Positions 24,876 to 37,700 of a stretch of DNA of 64,000 nucleotides are shown here, piece after piece. The notes beneath the pieces were generated by a model that made no database searches, was not told the origin of the DNA, and saw nothing but the letters and a program-made list of their open reading frames with translations. Position 1 is the stretch's first letter, and each line of letters begins with the position of its first letter. This DNA comes from Rotaria sordida (lineage: Eukaryota > Rotifera > Eurotatoria > Philodinida > Philodinidae), in NCBI GenBank assembly GCA_905250125.1, contig CAJNOL010001257.1, forward strand, positions 1 to 64,000. The letters run 5' to 3'. Made by a program: the position numbers and the translations under genes.

Positions 24876-26151
24876 ATGTCCTCAAAAACAAATAATAAAG
24901 AAGAGTCATCACAAACAACTTCAGTTTCACAGCAACTTGCTCGTCAATTAGAAGCAGCTGCTGAATGTAAGTAGTCAAGTTTTCATGCGTTGTTTTTTTC
25001 TTTTTAAACATATCGATAAATTATTAAAAAAAGAAAACATTCGAAAACTAAGTTATGTTATTTACGCCTGTAAGATTTTATTGTTTGATGAAACAACATC
25101 ATTGAAAGAAAAACAACTCATGTTTTTTTGTTTTTTAATACACAAGTCAATTTACTTGAATTTCGTATCCATCCCTTTCTTATTTATTCAAGTATGAATT
25201 CAGATACCTTTTTTATTTAAAAATCTAAGAGCATGTCACAGAGTAATAATACATCGATTTTGTAATTTCAAAAAAAAAAAAAAATCTTGTAATTATCTAT
25301 TTAATTAAGCAAGTAACTCTCGTAAAACATCTTTTTTTTTTACTGTGATAAACAAAATTTTTTATAGAGTTATTTCGACATCTATTTAAAAAAAAAAAGA
25401 AGAAATTCTGTTTTTGTCCGAGAACCAAGAGACTATCTTGCTCATATCTATTGAGTTATAGAATATCGAAATATTCTCAATTGTAATAAATAATTTTTAT
25501 TTTCTAGCTGATGAAGAAGAAATTTCAGTTAATGCTTCTGCTTTAAGTCTTGGTATACGTGCTCAAAAAAAATTACTAAGGTAGTCATCATCATCATCAT
25601 CATGTATTATTTTATTTAAATATAAATATATTGATTTTTATTCTAGTAAATTATCATCAAAATCTGTAGCTAAAATATTTATTGATGAAACAAGTGGCCG
25701 TATATTAGATAATTTACATAAATTAGCACGTAATTATTCAGGTAAAAAAGATGCCGATAAATTACTTAAATCAATAATAAAAACAATTGTTAAAATGGGT
25801 ATATTATATAAAAATGATTTATTTACAGAACATGAACTTAAATTAATTGATGAATTTCGTAATCGTTTTCATTCATTAGCAAAATCTATAATAACATTAT
25901 ATGAAGTTGATTTTAAATTTGATCGATCTGTTTTAACACGTATGTGTCAAGAATGTCAAGAATTAACACATAAAATTATTTCAAAACATTTAACACAAAA
26001 ATCTCATACACGTATTGATTATGTTTTTAATTATGTATCAAATATTGAATTTCTTGAATATTCATTTAATCCAAATTCAACAATAAATCGTGCAATTATT
26101 AAAGAAATTATAGCCGATATGCATACATTGATGGATTCTGGTTTTCTTTAA
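24876..26151 (+). CDS. TNFAIP8 (TIPE) family protein
   Basis: Three exons, 24876-24966, 25508-25580 and 25647-26151, join in phase to give 222 residues, close to the usual length of about 190-200 plus an N-terminal tail. The family forms an all-helical hydrophobic-cavity fold that binds and shuttles phosphoinositides and affects cell death and inflammation in animals. Recognisable blocks include RAQKKLLSKLSSKSVAKIFI, DETSGRILDNLHKLA, the LLKSIIKTIVKMGILYKND segment and HLTQKSHTRIDYVFNYVS. Introns are 541 bases (GTAAGT donor) and 66 bases; both acceptors are TTCTAG-type. The second intron opens with a short (ATC)n run. The Ser/Gln-rich N-terminus (residues 1-30) is not part of the core. The downstream neighbour is convergent, 100 bases away. 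Functional detail is from the family, not the sequence. Confidence 0.9.
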
Positions 26152-26225
26152 TCAAAATATAAGAACTATATACAAGAACCGTATTATTCTTTGTATCTAT
26201 AATATACATTCTTTTTTGCTTTCGT

Positions 26226-26241
26226 TTTATTTCAAAATAAA
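26226..26241. terminator. Back-to-back polyA signals for two convergent genes
   Basis: AATAAA on the plus strand at 26236-26241 serves the TNFAIP8-like gene (stop 26151). TTTATT at 26226-26231 is AATAAA on the minus strand and serves the EF-hand gene (stop 26252). The two hexamers are only 4 bases apart, so the two transcripts should end close together or overlap slightly. Confidence 0.6.
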
Positions 26242-26251
26242 AAAAAAAGAA

Positions 26252-26857
26252 TTAAAATCTATCTGAAGTAGTTGAAGAAGATGATAAACGTTTGAGAAGA
26301 CTAGTTAATGCTAATACATCACGAAAATCTAATTGACCATTACGATTTGTATCAACAATATTGAATAGAGCACGTGCTAAATGTTTACTAACAAAACCAA
26401 GACCCATTTCTTTTAGAAGAATTTCTACATCTTCAACTGTTATTTTACCATCACCGTTTTTATCTAATGATTTATACTAGTAGAAAGAAAAAAAATTGTA
26501 TGAATATAAATGTTAATAAAAATTTATAACTCTTTTTTTTTTCTTTCTTACCATTTGATATATTTGCTTAACATTACCAAGACTACTTTTTCCATTATTA
26601 CGTTTATCAATTCCTCGTTGACCATTATTTAAAAAATCACCAATTCGATTTGATTGTGTTGAATGTGTTTGAGAATTATTTACAGGATTATAATCATCAT
26701 TATTGATCATAGATGATGATTGATCATTGAAATCAATATTTTCTCGACGAACATCACCAATATAAGAATCAACATCATTGATACCAGCATTACGAAACAT
26801 TTGTGTAAGTATTCCATTTTTAACATCACTAGGACCAAAATTTTGTAATTGTTCCAT
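26252..26857 (-). CDS. EF-hand calcium-binding protein
   Basis: Two exons, 26552-26857 and 26252-26476, join in phase 0 through a 75-base GTAAGA...CTACTAG intron and give 176 residues. The N-terminal 95 residues are Asn/Gln/Ser-rich and unlikely to fold. The C-terminal part holds two EF hands: DKNGDGKITVED (canonical ligands at positions 1, 3, 5, 12) and DTNRNGQLDFRD (Asn at 5, Asp at 12). Asp rather than Glu at position 12 of both loops may lower affinity or favour Mg. A Ser/Thr tail ends the protein. The partner is unknown. The gene is convergent with the TNFAIP8-like gene. Confidence 0.85.
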
Positions 26858-28638
26858 TAAGAATTAGTTGATTCGTATGTAATTTTAATTTGATAAAAAT
26901 GTTCGAATATTTAACTCTGCTTTATATATTTTCAACTTTTTCAAGACAAATGTTGAGTAGGTGATGATAAGTAATAACACATGCGATGACGACAGTATTA
27001 TATTCATTTATAATGATGTCATTGAAACAACAAATAAATCCAATCATGCTACAGGTAAAATTAGTAATTCTTTTTTGTATGATGATTCAGACTTGTCAAA
27101 TAATAGCGATGATTTTTGAATGAAATATATTAAATTTAGATTTTAATTAAATATTAGTCAAATCGTAATGATGAAAATATTCGATTAATCATTACTGGTA
27201 TTACAAACAAAAAATGAAAAAGATCATGTTTAAGATGACAGACTTGCTTGAATATTTGGACACTTTTTGCATATATATAGCTAATTTAGTACTATTACTA
27301 ATGTACAATTAAAATAACAGTTTTTCTGAAAATTTTTCTTTATTTTACTAATTTATTCTTGTCTGACTTGAATTTTATATTTTAATAAGTCAACAATACG
27401 ATGTCGAAGGTACAGCATTGTTTTTCAGATGTGTACCTTTACCTTATATATTAAGTATTCACGTGTTTACATGTAACTTTGACATAGGTTAGTAGTAAAT
27501 TTTTACGTTATTGTGATAATGTCAAAGGCACCTTTTAGAATACTTCTCATTTTATTACATCTTTATTGTTTATGTCAAGTAAATCTTCCAATAATATGCG
27601 TCAAAGAGAAAAGTTCAATGAACAGATATTACATAATTAAAAGATAAGCCTGTCAATAGGAATTAATTTTCTTAAATCAACATCAAGATAAGTATTATAG
27701 TAAGGCTAAGAATGTTATTCTAAATGACGCATAATTTAAAAGAAATTGTCACGAGTATAGAATGTCGTTACCTCGTATTATTTACTATTTTGCAAAAAAA
27801 AAACTAATTTATCTATATTGGTGCATTACTTCACAAGAGAACTACCTTTGGAGCCGAGTTATGAACCAGAAACGAATATTTCTTTGTCGATTTATTAAAT
27901 TTTCAAATAAACTCGATTTTTGTTATATGTCTGTAGCAAACGACAATTTTTTTGGAAATTCAATATTTCGATAAAGCAACATTTTTTTTTTTGATTGAAA
28001 AGTTTAGGATATTCTAAGGGTCATTAGACCTACTTATAAGCAAAATTTCAGATCGAAAATTAGGTACAGCGGTCATAACTTGGCGAACGAATCGTCTTAT
28101 ATTTTTTCTAGTCTTATCGAGACTTTCTCGTAGATTCAATATGCGCTCATATGGCGTGTCATAATTGGAGTACTTCCTTGGTTGTAAACTGTATGCGACA
28201 TGAGCTATCATTCTAATATTTATCTATAGATTGAATATATTTCTCACGCATCGATCAAAGTCAATTTTTTTTAGTTGAACAAATGATTATTGATATAATA
28301 AGCTGTTCATTAAATAATATAATTCTGTCACGGAATTTTCTGTAAATTTACTATTTCTTAGTTTTAATAGTCAATAATTTAAAAGAGTTCTTACAAGAAA
28401 TAATATCTAATGTAGTGAAAATGATTTTATATTGTTCTTTTATTACAAGAAAAAATTAATCGAAAACAAGAAACAAAGAATTATGACAAATATTTACGAA
28501 TCTATTCTTCTAGTTTGAAGAAAAAAAACAACGATTCTATGATTTCTTATTGTGAATTACTATCGTAATATTGTTGATCCTTCAAAAATGATGTTCATTT
28601 CTTCTCAATGATAATTTATATGAAAACAAAAATTCATA
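26858..28638. other. Intergenic, with a dispersed-repeat copy
   Basis: No gene is supported. From about 27810 to 28210 the sequence matches, with divergence, the segment at 39690-39960 inside an intron of the Asx-like gene: shared blocks are GGAAATTCAATATNTCGATAAA, CTAAGNGTCATTNGAC and GATCGAAAATT. The short frames at 27762 and 28014 are products of that repeat. Confidence 0.5.
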
Positions 28639-28709
28639 TGCCACGGGCAGGAATCGAACCTGCGTTATCCGGACCACAACCGGATGTACTACCATTATAC
28701 TACCGCGGC
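28639..28709 (-). tRNA. tRNA-His (GTG anticodon)
   Basis: On the minus strand the gene starts GCCGCGG and ends CCGTGGC, a 7-bp acceptor stem with one G-U pair. The anticodon arm TCCGG-TTGTGGT-CCGGA exposes GTG, and the T arm GCAGG-TTCGATT-CCTGC is canonical. There is no intron. A T5 run just downstream (complement of 28628-28633) fits a polymerase III terminator. The internal A and B boxes (AGTATAATGG..., GGTTCGATTCC) serve as promoter. Confidence 0.95.
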
Positions 28710-30234
28710 GAAAGTAGATTAGACGAAATAATCTTTTCTTGCTTAATTGTGTCGATTCACACTATATGGAAGTCGAGAATTTAATGTCGATTGTATATAT
28801 TTTGTTAATCGTATATATTTTCTTAGACGAAAAAAAAATTAGTGAAGTTCAACAACTTTCCTAGAATGAATCAGTTTATCATAACAACGTTCGTAAATGA
28901 ACCCTTGCTTTTGACCTCATTTATTTACAGTAGTCTGCGAAGAACACATGTTCTTATTAAGATTTAGTAGATAGATCGAAGTTTTGATGGATTTTCTCTA
29001 TAGGATTCCAGTTTCCAACAAAATCAGATTATCAAATTTGAACCTAAGTCTCCACCCAAACGAACACCTCCATTAGATTAATTTGTAAAAAAAAAAATTT
29101 CAGAATTTTCCAACATCAAGTTCTCAAAATGAAGGTGCTTTTCATAGGTAGTGTACAAAGCATGACAATTTTGAAAAATTCAGAATTTTTGAATTTTATT
29201 TTTACAAGCTAGTCTAATCGATGTCTTTATTCAGGCAAAGTTTCGTATCAAAATTCGAACATCTGATTTTACTGTAAAACTGAGATTCTGCAGGAGAAAT
29301 CAACTAAAACTTCAATATCTTCATCAAATATCAATAAGAGTATGTATCATTTGGGAATTACTCTAATATAATTAGTAATCCTCTATTCATTGATAAATAA
29401 ATGAGTTCAAAAGCGAGGGATCATCTGAAAGTATTCTCTTATAAACAGTTGTTATACTGTCGACTTTACATCTGTGGTAAGTGAGTTTAAAATTTAATTA
29501 AAATTGAAATATTACTTGATAATAGAAATGTATTTCAATTGTTATTCTATATATAAACAATAATAAGTTGACTCTATTTATTTTATTCAATAGAATATAT
29601 ATATATATATATATCGACAATATTTTTTTCAAAATATTTACTCAAACGAACAGGAAGTTGATATGGGCGGTTTTTAAACACAAGGACGCATTGGACAGCA
29701 TGTGTCTTATAATTATGATACTAGAATATAATGAATGGTTGTAAGTAGTAATGAAATATTGTTCTGTAAATATTGTAATCAATGGTGTAGGATGCATAAT
29801 CATTTTGAATAAAGTTTGGATTGGAATTTTTTATAATACATTAAAAAATAAAAACAGAGAAAACATTAAAAGTTTTTATTTAATGTGACTTTATTTTGTG
29901 AAATCTTATCTGAATCAATTTATTCATTGTGTTTATAAAGTTTTATTCCTATGAGAATTTTTTTAAATTAATTTGCGCATTCTATACTCAACGAAAAACT
30001 GTGATATATCTTTGGAAACACAAAACTTTATTGCCAACGTCAGGCACAAATAATGCATTGACATCAAATAGCTGCATAGAGTATATTTTAATAAATTAAT
30101 CTATATCAATAAGATATCATCCAATAGAAAAATAGAGTATTATCACAATAATTGCAGCTAGTCTTGTCTCAATACAACATTTTATAAAAACAAAAAAAGA
30201 CAGTTATTGTAATGATATAAGTAAAGAATAATAA
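28710..30234. other. Intergenic, no gene seen
   Basis: AT-rich sequence. An (AT)n run of about 20 bases lies at 29595-29614. No protein-like frame or RNA gene is visible. Confidence 0.5.
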
Positions 30235-30998
30235 AATGAACTTTGTTATATGACAAATAACTCACACATAAAAGTAGCTAGCGATCTGCACTTTTCAGTA
30301 TTCGAAAGAAAACAGATCGCTTTATCAATCTATGTAAAAAACCAAACAAATGACTATTTTGAAAACTATGCTCTTGGAAATTTTCCCATTACATGTTAAC
30401 TTTTAAGATCGTCATCAAAATCGACCTCTCTAGGTGATACCGTTGCCAAGTAATAAGCATTCTTCTGAAACTTTCGGAATCGGCTAATCCATCACTGGTC
30501 AGTTTAAAATGAGTCAATATAGAAGGTTTTGACCATGCTAAAACAACTAGTGATGTTTGTTTTCTTTTTTAAAGCAACATAAAAAAATCGTCTATGTTAA
30601 TTAAGTATCATGGGGGAAACAATGGATTTTTATAATACCAATTTGCTTATCTCGTGTTACGCTAAAAAAAGGAAAATAAACACCATCACTTATCTCAACA
30701 TGATCAAAACTTTCTATATCAACTCATTTCAAACTGATCAGTGGTCAATTAGCTAATTCCGGAGGTCTCAGAAGAATGCTTGTAACTTGGCATCGGCCTT
30801 GATTTTCTTTATCAAATGACGATCTTAAAAGTTAACATGCAATGGAAAGATTTCCAAAGATATCGTTTTCAAAATAGTTACTGGTTTGGTTTTTTTTACA
30901 TAGATTGATAAAACAATCTGTTCTCTTTCAAATACGGAAAAGTGCAGATTGCTCGCTACTTTTATGTCTGAATTATTAGTGATACAACAAAGTTCATT
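30235..30998. mobile_element. Foldback element with about 300-base arms
   Basis: The arms at about 30235-30545 and 30696-30998 are reverse complements with moderate divergence. The ends read AATGAACTTTGTT and AACAAAGTTCATT. Shared internal blocks include ACATAAAAGTAGC, GTTAACTTTTAAGATCGTCA and GAGTCAATATAGAAGGTTTTGA (approximate). A GATCTGCACTTTTCA...TTCGAAAGA core links it to the elements at 13828 and 22812. The spacer has no transposase. The frame at 30825-31031 is a by-product. Confidence 0.75.
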
Positions 30999-31201
30999 GA
31001 CTTTTTGAAATGAATAATAGGATCTGTGCATAACTCGATGATTGGAAAAGAACTGTCTTGTTTTTTTGCTGCTATAAAACCAACTAAAGAATAGAATTTA
31101 TTAAAATAAATCAAAATATGTTTTAATAATCGCATAGAACATGAATTTTTATGAACATCACAGATTAAAAAAAAAAAAAAGTTTATTCTTTTTTTTTTTT
31201 T

Positions 31202-32053
31202 TCAAAAAAAAGTGGGTGGTCGTAAAAAAGCTGGCATAATATTTCGACTTGGTTGACGATGAAAATTATTTTGATTATTAATTAATTCTGGATATTGAGA
31301 ACTATGACGAATTTTTTGTATAATTGGAAAATAATTTTTTGTTAATTGTTCAATTCTTTCATATAATTGATCATTTGTTGATATTGTTGATTCTTGTGAA
31401 AGATTATCTAATGATGTTGTATTTAAACCTTTTAATTGTAAATCATTTGGAATTAATTTATGTTTTGATGATGCTCTTAAATGTAAAGCTTTAGTTGATG
31501 TTAATTGTGGATGATGAAAATTTTGCCACATATTAGTTGATTTTGTTTTATTTATATTATTATAATCAAATGATCCAAATGATTCATAAAGAAGTCTATC
31601 ACCTGATGATGATCGTGAATGTTCACCATCATCTTTAAGAATTTTTTGTTTTGAATGTTTATTTATAATTGGTAAATGTTTTAATGTTCGATTAGAATAA
31701 CTAGAATTTATTAATGTATTATTTGATGTTATATCAGGTATTGATTCAGCTGTCATTGTATTTGTATCAACAAGTACATTAACAAATACAGGACCAATAA
31801 GATGTTTAAGACGAGCTGGTGATCGAATTCTTGCTGTTTGATCTGTAAGTTTTTTATTATTATCAATAAGTGGTTTTCGAGGTGATATTGTACGTAAATT
31901 TTGTTGTGATGGTACTGTATAAAAAATTTCATATGAATCTGTTTGAACAACTGGTAATGATAAATCAACTCGATGAATAGGACGACTTGTATTTATTTCT
32001 TTTTTTGACATATCGTTAATGAGAGGTTTTTTTTTCTTCTTATTCTTCTTCAA
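31202..32053 (-). CDS. Hypothetical basic, low-complexity protein
   Basis: A single-exon frame of 283 codons (or 269 from the second Met at 32011, which follows a Lys-rich stretch). Codon use is strongly biased to A/T third positions, like the real genes in this window. The product is rich in Ser, Asn, Lys and Thr, with no signal peptide or membrane segment, and ends in a motif-like AFLRPPTFF. One more ordered block reads LKHLIGPVFVNVLVDTNT (about residues 83-100). I do not recognise a family. It is probably an intrinsically disordered protein or the main exon of one. Confidence 0.6.
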   Translation of the reverse strand: MKKNKKKKKPLINDMSKKEINTSRPIHRVDLSLPVVQTDSYEIFYTVPSQQNLRTISPRKPLIDNNKKLTDQTARIRSPARLKHLIGPVFVNVLVDTNTMTAESIPDITSNNTLINSSYSNRTLKHLPIINKHSKQKILKDDGEHSRSSSGDRLLYESFGSFDYNNINKTKSTNMWQNFHHPQLTSTKALHLRASSKHKLIPNDLQLKGLNTTSLDNLSQESTISTNDQLYERIEQLTKNYFPIIQKIRHSSQYPELINNQNNFHRQPSRNIMPAFLRPPTFF

Positions 32054-34793
32054 TGATTCAAATAAAATTTGATTGTACGCAAATATATTTTTTGATTTTG
32101 TTGTGTCGAGAGAACAAGAAAAACAAATAAGATGAAATATAATCTCTATTTCTTTTGTTCGTCTCTTGCTTCTTTTTTTTTTTTTTATTAAGAAACTTTT
32201 TTTTTTCTGATTATTTTATTTATAATTTAGATTCTCATATCAATAATCTATTAAAAGCGAACAAAAAAAAAAATAAATAAAAGAATCCCTAGTCATTTTC
32301 TTTTCTTATATTATTACATCAAGGCTATCCAGTTCATCGAGACCAAGAGTTATTTTCATTCATGAAATATTTGATTGTAAACATCTGTAACAGACTTCTC
32401 ATATTCTGTTTTGGATAGGTTATGTTTTGACTACTAATCAATGATATTCATAAAATCACATATGATATGTTGTATGAAAATCAAAAAAAAAAGACAATAT
32501 GTATTATATAAAATTCTGTTACTATTTTTAATCACTTGCATATTGATGATGATAGTTAAGGTTGTTTACAAAGTAATATAGCATAAAGAAGCAAAAAAAA
32601 AAAGAAAAAGAAAACTAATTATTTTATAGAATACATTTACATGGATGAGATTTTTAATTGTTTTAATAAAGAACAAAAAAAAAAAGAAGCAAAAATTCAA
32701 TTCATTTCAAATAAGAAATGACGAAAGGCAAAAAAATCATCATCTAGGCTTCGAGTTAAATGTATAATTTTTATATTCTATTTGATATTATGAGTTTTTC
32801 TTCTAGAATTATTACTTAAAAACAATTCCTAAGAAGGTTATTATAAATGCTATATTCTCTGATATCGAATTATTTGATAAAATTTGCCTATTTTTTTGTT
32901 AATAGAGAATTTTAGTAAGGATAAATGTAGAGAAAAATAAAATAAAAAAAAAACATTGAATATTTGAAGAATGTAATTCGTTTTGAATATAACTTGTTAG
33001 TTTCGATATGTATGAAACATTCGAAAAATTTGTTATTTTAAGTTCAATTTTTCAATAAAATAAAATTTCAGATTTGAAGAATTTATTATATCACAAATTA
33101 AAATCAACAAAAGAATTTTTTTTTACTTGCATGCATTCAAATAAATAATCGTTGTGAAACAATGTGTTTGTTATATTAATATATGATAATAATACATGCA
33201 ATTAAACTCTCACTTATCTCCCTGCAGGACTGATTCGAGGTGCAATGAGTATTGGAGGAAGGAATGAGTGTAAAGATTTTTCTTGTGTTCATTCTCAAAA
33301 AAACATAATGAAAGATCTTTCTTACTCTATGATACTCAGCAGGATACGGAACTGATCATTAATTCTTTATTCACATATATATTTAAGGTGTATCGTAATA
33401 TCAAAAATAAATTTTTGTTTTAATAAAATAAAAATGAAATTTATTAATAAATAATTAGTATTTTTCAATTGATGATACTTTTAAATTATTAATTCAATCA
33501 ATACATTTTTCATTTCCAACAATAAATGAAGATTTGTTCTCAAGTGATAGATTATCATTTACGATTCAATTGAAGTTATTCAAAAACAAAAACAAAATTT
33601 ATTTATTTTTATAAGATAATCAATTACTTAAACCATCAAATAAAATGAAAAAAAAACAAATGTATAGATATATATATATATATTTTGTCTTTGCATCAGT
33701 TGTCTTTAAAGATATTACAAGACAGTTATAACGCGATGCATCAACAAATCTAAAAAAAAGAAATTGTCCAACATACAAGAAAAATTCAATTCTATCATAT
33801 GCAAAAATACAACGACTTAAAAATAGAAAAAAATAAATCAATATTTCTATGGCTTCATTTTCATGTACACATCAGACGATGAAAAAAAGAATTCATTGAT
33901 ATTGAACAAGTGTAATATCTTTTTTTTAAATTAAAGCAACATCACGATAAAATCTGTTTATTATTTTTATTTGTAATAAAAATATTTTTCCCAACAGAAA
34001 TAATTCTAATCATCGAAGAGTTATTCGCTGCATACTACACATCGATTCATTCAAGCTTTGAACGCTTCTGATAGAGTTTCTCAGTCTATTTGTGCTAACT
34101 GATCTTTTTCCTACAGGCATGACTTTAAATATTTAGTAGGAAAGTCTTTCATGTAGCATTCTCAAACCATGTCTTAGTCATTGTAGTTATGCTCGTTCGA
34201 TGTATATGAACTTTTTATGATTAGGCTTTGTGAGATCGCCTTAGTAGAATATTCATTTGACTATTTTTTGTAAAATTTTATGAGTAGTTTTTATCTTAAT
34301 ATTGATAGATAACTCTAATTGGACAATCTATAAAATGATTTCAATTTTAATATTAATAAGCATAGATATTTTATCTGAAATATGTCAAAGAGAACCTTAG
34401 AAAAGAATATATAGTATGATTAAAAAACAAATCATATGAATTTGTTCATGAAAAATTTTAAGTTCGAATTTTTCGAGTATCTCTTGTGTATTAGTCGATG
34501 AAAAAAAAAGAAATTCAATTCATTAATAATGCAGGAAGTCATAGAGTTTTGTTTTTTCTTTTTTGAAATATTATATTTGAAGCACATTCTTTAATTCGTG
34601 CTCATACAATAATCAAAATCCGAAAAAAAAAGAAAATCCAAAGAAGATTTTACGAAACAAAGAAAAAAAAAGGAGATACATAATTCATTAATATACATTA
34701 AACTATTGCTAAAAAATAATGATGATCTTTCTTCGATGACTAGACTCAATCAGATAAATAGGAACAAAAAAAAAAAAAAAGAAAAAGATATCC
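32054..34793. other. Intergenic between two minus-strand genes
   Basis: About 2.7 kb of AT-rich sequence with many A/T homopolymers. It should hold the promoter of the hypothetical gene and the 3'UTR of the Asx-like gene. No other gene is seen; the frame at 33620-33841 is low complexity. Confidence 0.5.
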
Positions 34794-37700
34794 TTAACAA
34801 GGAGCTATAACAAGACAATTGCCACATAATTTTGTTTGTCCAATACAATCATCATGACAATAAGCACCACACTTTTTACAAGCAATTAATGGTTTACATT
34901 CACATGTACATTTATAATTTGTTGTACGACTTGTTGATAATGATGTTGAAAGTACATCAAATAATTGTTGTTTTCGTATTGATTCATTTCCATTTGATAA
35001 TTGTTGTTGAGAAATAAATGTTGTTGTTGATGTTGTTGTTGGTACACGAACAGTTGTAGATATTGGTTGTTGTTGTTGTTGTTGTACAAGATTTCCTATA
35101 GATGTTGTTGTTGTTGGTTCTGAAACTGCTGTTGAAGAATCACAACGCATAATTTGTTGTAAAAATACATGTTGTTGTGGTGTTAATGTTGTATTAGTTG
35201 AAGGAATGAATTTAGCAGATTGTTGTTGAGGAACATTTACTACAAATGCATTTACACGAGCTGGTAATGTCTGTTGTTGTGTTGAAGAATCTGTGCGTGT
35301 TACAAGTAAAGTTGGACGTGATACATCATAATTACCTATAAGAAAAAAAAAAAAGTAAAAATTTTATAAATAAAATAAAAATAGTCTAAAGGTGATAATG
35401 ATATTATATAGTAGTATTCTCAAATGGAAATGAAATGAAGTTTTATAAAAGAAATTAATCTTTCACATAGCTGTTAGTGAAAGTCCTATGAGATAAAATG
35501 TGAAGCACACAATGTAGTTGTTATTTATATAAATTATTTCGGAGAAAATCAAAAAGAATCTTCTTCGCTTTTTTCTTAGCGCCATTTTTTTGAGGGTTTT
35601 TTTTTTAGTCATTGAACTTATCATTCTTTCTCTCCATTTAAAGAGTAAGAATTTAAAGAAAAAAGAACTCTGTAAACATTTAAACAACTGTTGTCGTGAT
35701 CAGTGGATATCCAAATTTTTATCTCTCCACTTCAACACTCCCTTTTAGATCATATTTCACAGCAAAAAAAAAATCTTTTTTGTTTAATCTTTACAATGAA
35801 AATTTTACCAGTATCCATTGCTTGTTGTTGTTGTTGTTGTTGATTAATTTTTGCTACTTGATTTCTTGCAACAGCTTTTAATGCAAGTGCTTGTGCATTT
35901 TTTGTTGTTTGAGAAATATTTGTTGTCATCCAACTTGTTGTTGCTGTTTCATTAGTAGTTTTTTTATTTGTTGCTGGTGCTATTGGAGAATATGATGTTG
36001 TTGATTGTTGTGGTTTAACTGGTGATGCAAGAACAATATGCATTGGTTCAATAAAATCACCATTTGTTTTAATTAAAATTTGTTGTAATGATTCACCATT
36101 AAGTGTTGTTGTTGTTGTTGTTTCTTTTTTAGTTCTTTTAATTGTTTTTGTTTTAATTATTCCACTAGATTCTTTTTTTATTTTCGGTGATAAATTATCT
36201 CCTTTAGTTCCTTTTTTTTTCGGTGTACGAACAGATGAATTTGTTATAGTTGATGTAGGAATTGTTGAAAGCATCATTGTATTTATACTTGGTAATGATA
36301 GAGCAGAATCTGATGAAAGAAATGCAAAAAGATCATCTGATGATGATGATATTGATGTTGATGGTTCATATTTGACTGAAGATACTAAAAAAAAAAAAAA
36401 ACATTAAAATCAATTTTCTTTTTATAGTAAATTTTTCAATTTACAAAAAAACAATAACTTGTTTTTCCTATTGATTAATGAATAATCAAACCTTTGGATT
36501 AAGACTATGTGTATGAGTAAAAAAATAATAATTATCAATTCATGGTTAATCAACCAAAAAAACAAATCTATAACCTAATGTTTTGATAATTAGAGCTAGA
36601 ACACGATTCTCATTAGTTTATATATTCATAGAAAGAGTTTATGAGGTACGTCGGAAAATTTAATGACATGTAAATAGAAGATAATGTAAACTTTCTAGAA
36701 GCCTATTTTCATTTTGCTTATGTAACGTAATTTAGTGGAAATTATTCCAAACTTCAATTGTATTTTGTAGGGTTTTTTCTTTTGATGGTATTAACTTAAC
36801 AGAATCGTCTTCTTTTCTTATTAAATATTTCGAATCTTTTCGCATGACAATAGTTATTTTAAGTATCTTGAATGCATAACAAATTTAATTTTTCTACCTT
36901 TCATATCCATTTATTCGCTCTCGCAATACCCTCAAATCAGATATGGTTTGTGATAATACACTGATCTTAAATTACATAATATCTTTGAACATGTAAGTTG
37001 TCATTAATTTTCAAAGTCAGAGTTTGATTCTATAGGTCTCGAATACTTTCTTATAAAGTAAAAATCATCAGTTCAAGGAATGAAGACAATAGATGTATAT
37101 GATAATAATTAATTATCTGATGTGAAACACTTTCAATCTCAAAAAAATTTTCATTTTTCTCCAATGTTTTATTGTTTCCTTTTCGAATATTCATCGATCT
37201 TTCTTTTTTATTTTATACTATTGTTTGCGTGAGTAATAGTATTGAATTTAATCTAGAGTGTCGATATATGTCTCCTATCACCTGTGCCGTGTCACTTGAT
37301 CTCATTAATTTCTGAATGATTGATTTGTTTATTTTATTCTTTATTTAAAAAAAAAAAAAAAAGATTAATTACTCTCGATTTCCTTCCTTCCGATCTCAAT
37401 ATTTCTTCTTTTTATTAGACTTATTAGATTTACGTTTTGTTTTTTTTCTATATAAATATACCTGTTTTATTTGAATTTGTATTTATTTGTGATTGTTGTT
37501 TAATATTAGCTGTAATATTTTCAACAATCATTGTTGTTTGTTGTTCTGGTTGATGTGCTTCACCAACAGATTTTAATTCTTGTAAAATACTATTAAAATC
37601 AAGTGTAATTTGATTATTTAAATTTATTTTTGTTTGTTGTTCTTGTTCAATTTGAATATTTCTTTGATGATTATTTGTTGTTGTTGTTGTTGTTGATTCA

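Noticed and set aside
31753-31968. Second minus-strand ORF inside the 283-codon hypothetical gene
   Set aside because: It overlaps in another frame; its Ile/Leu/Gln-rich composition is typical of a frame shadow.
34832-35089. ORFs overlapping the polyQ exon in other frames
   Set aside because: Shadows of CAA/ACA trinucleotide runs in the Asx-like last exon.
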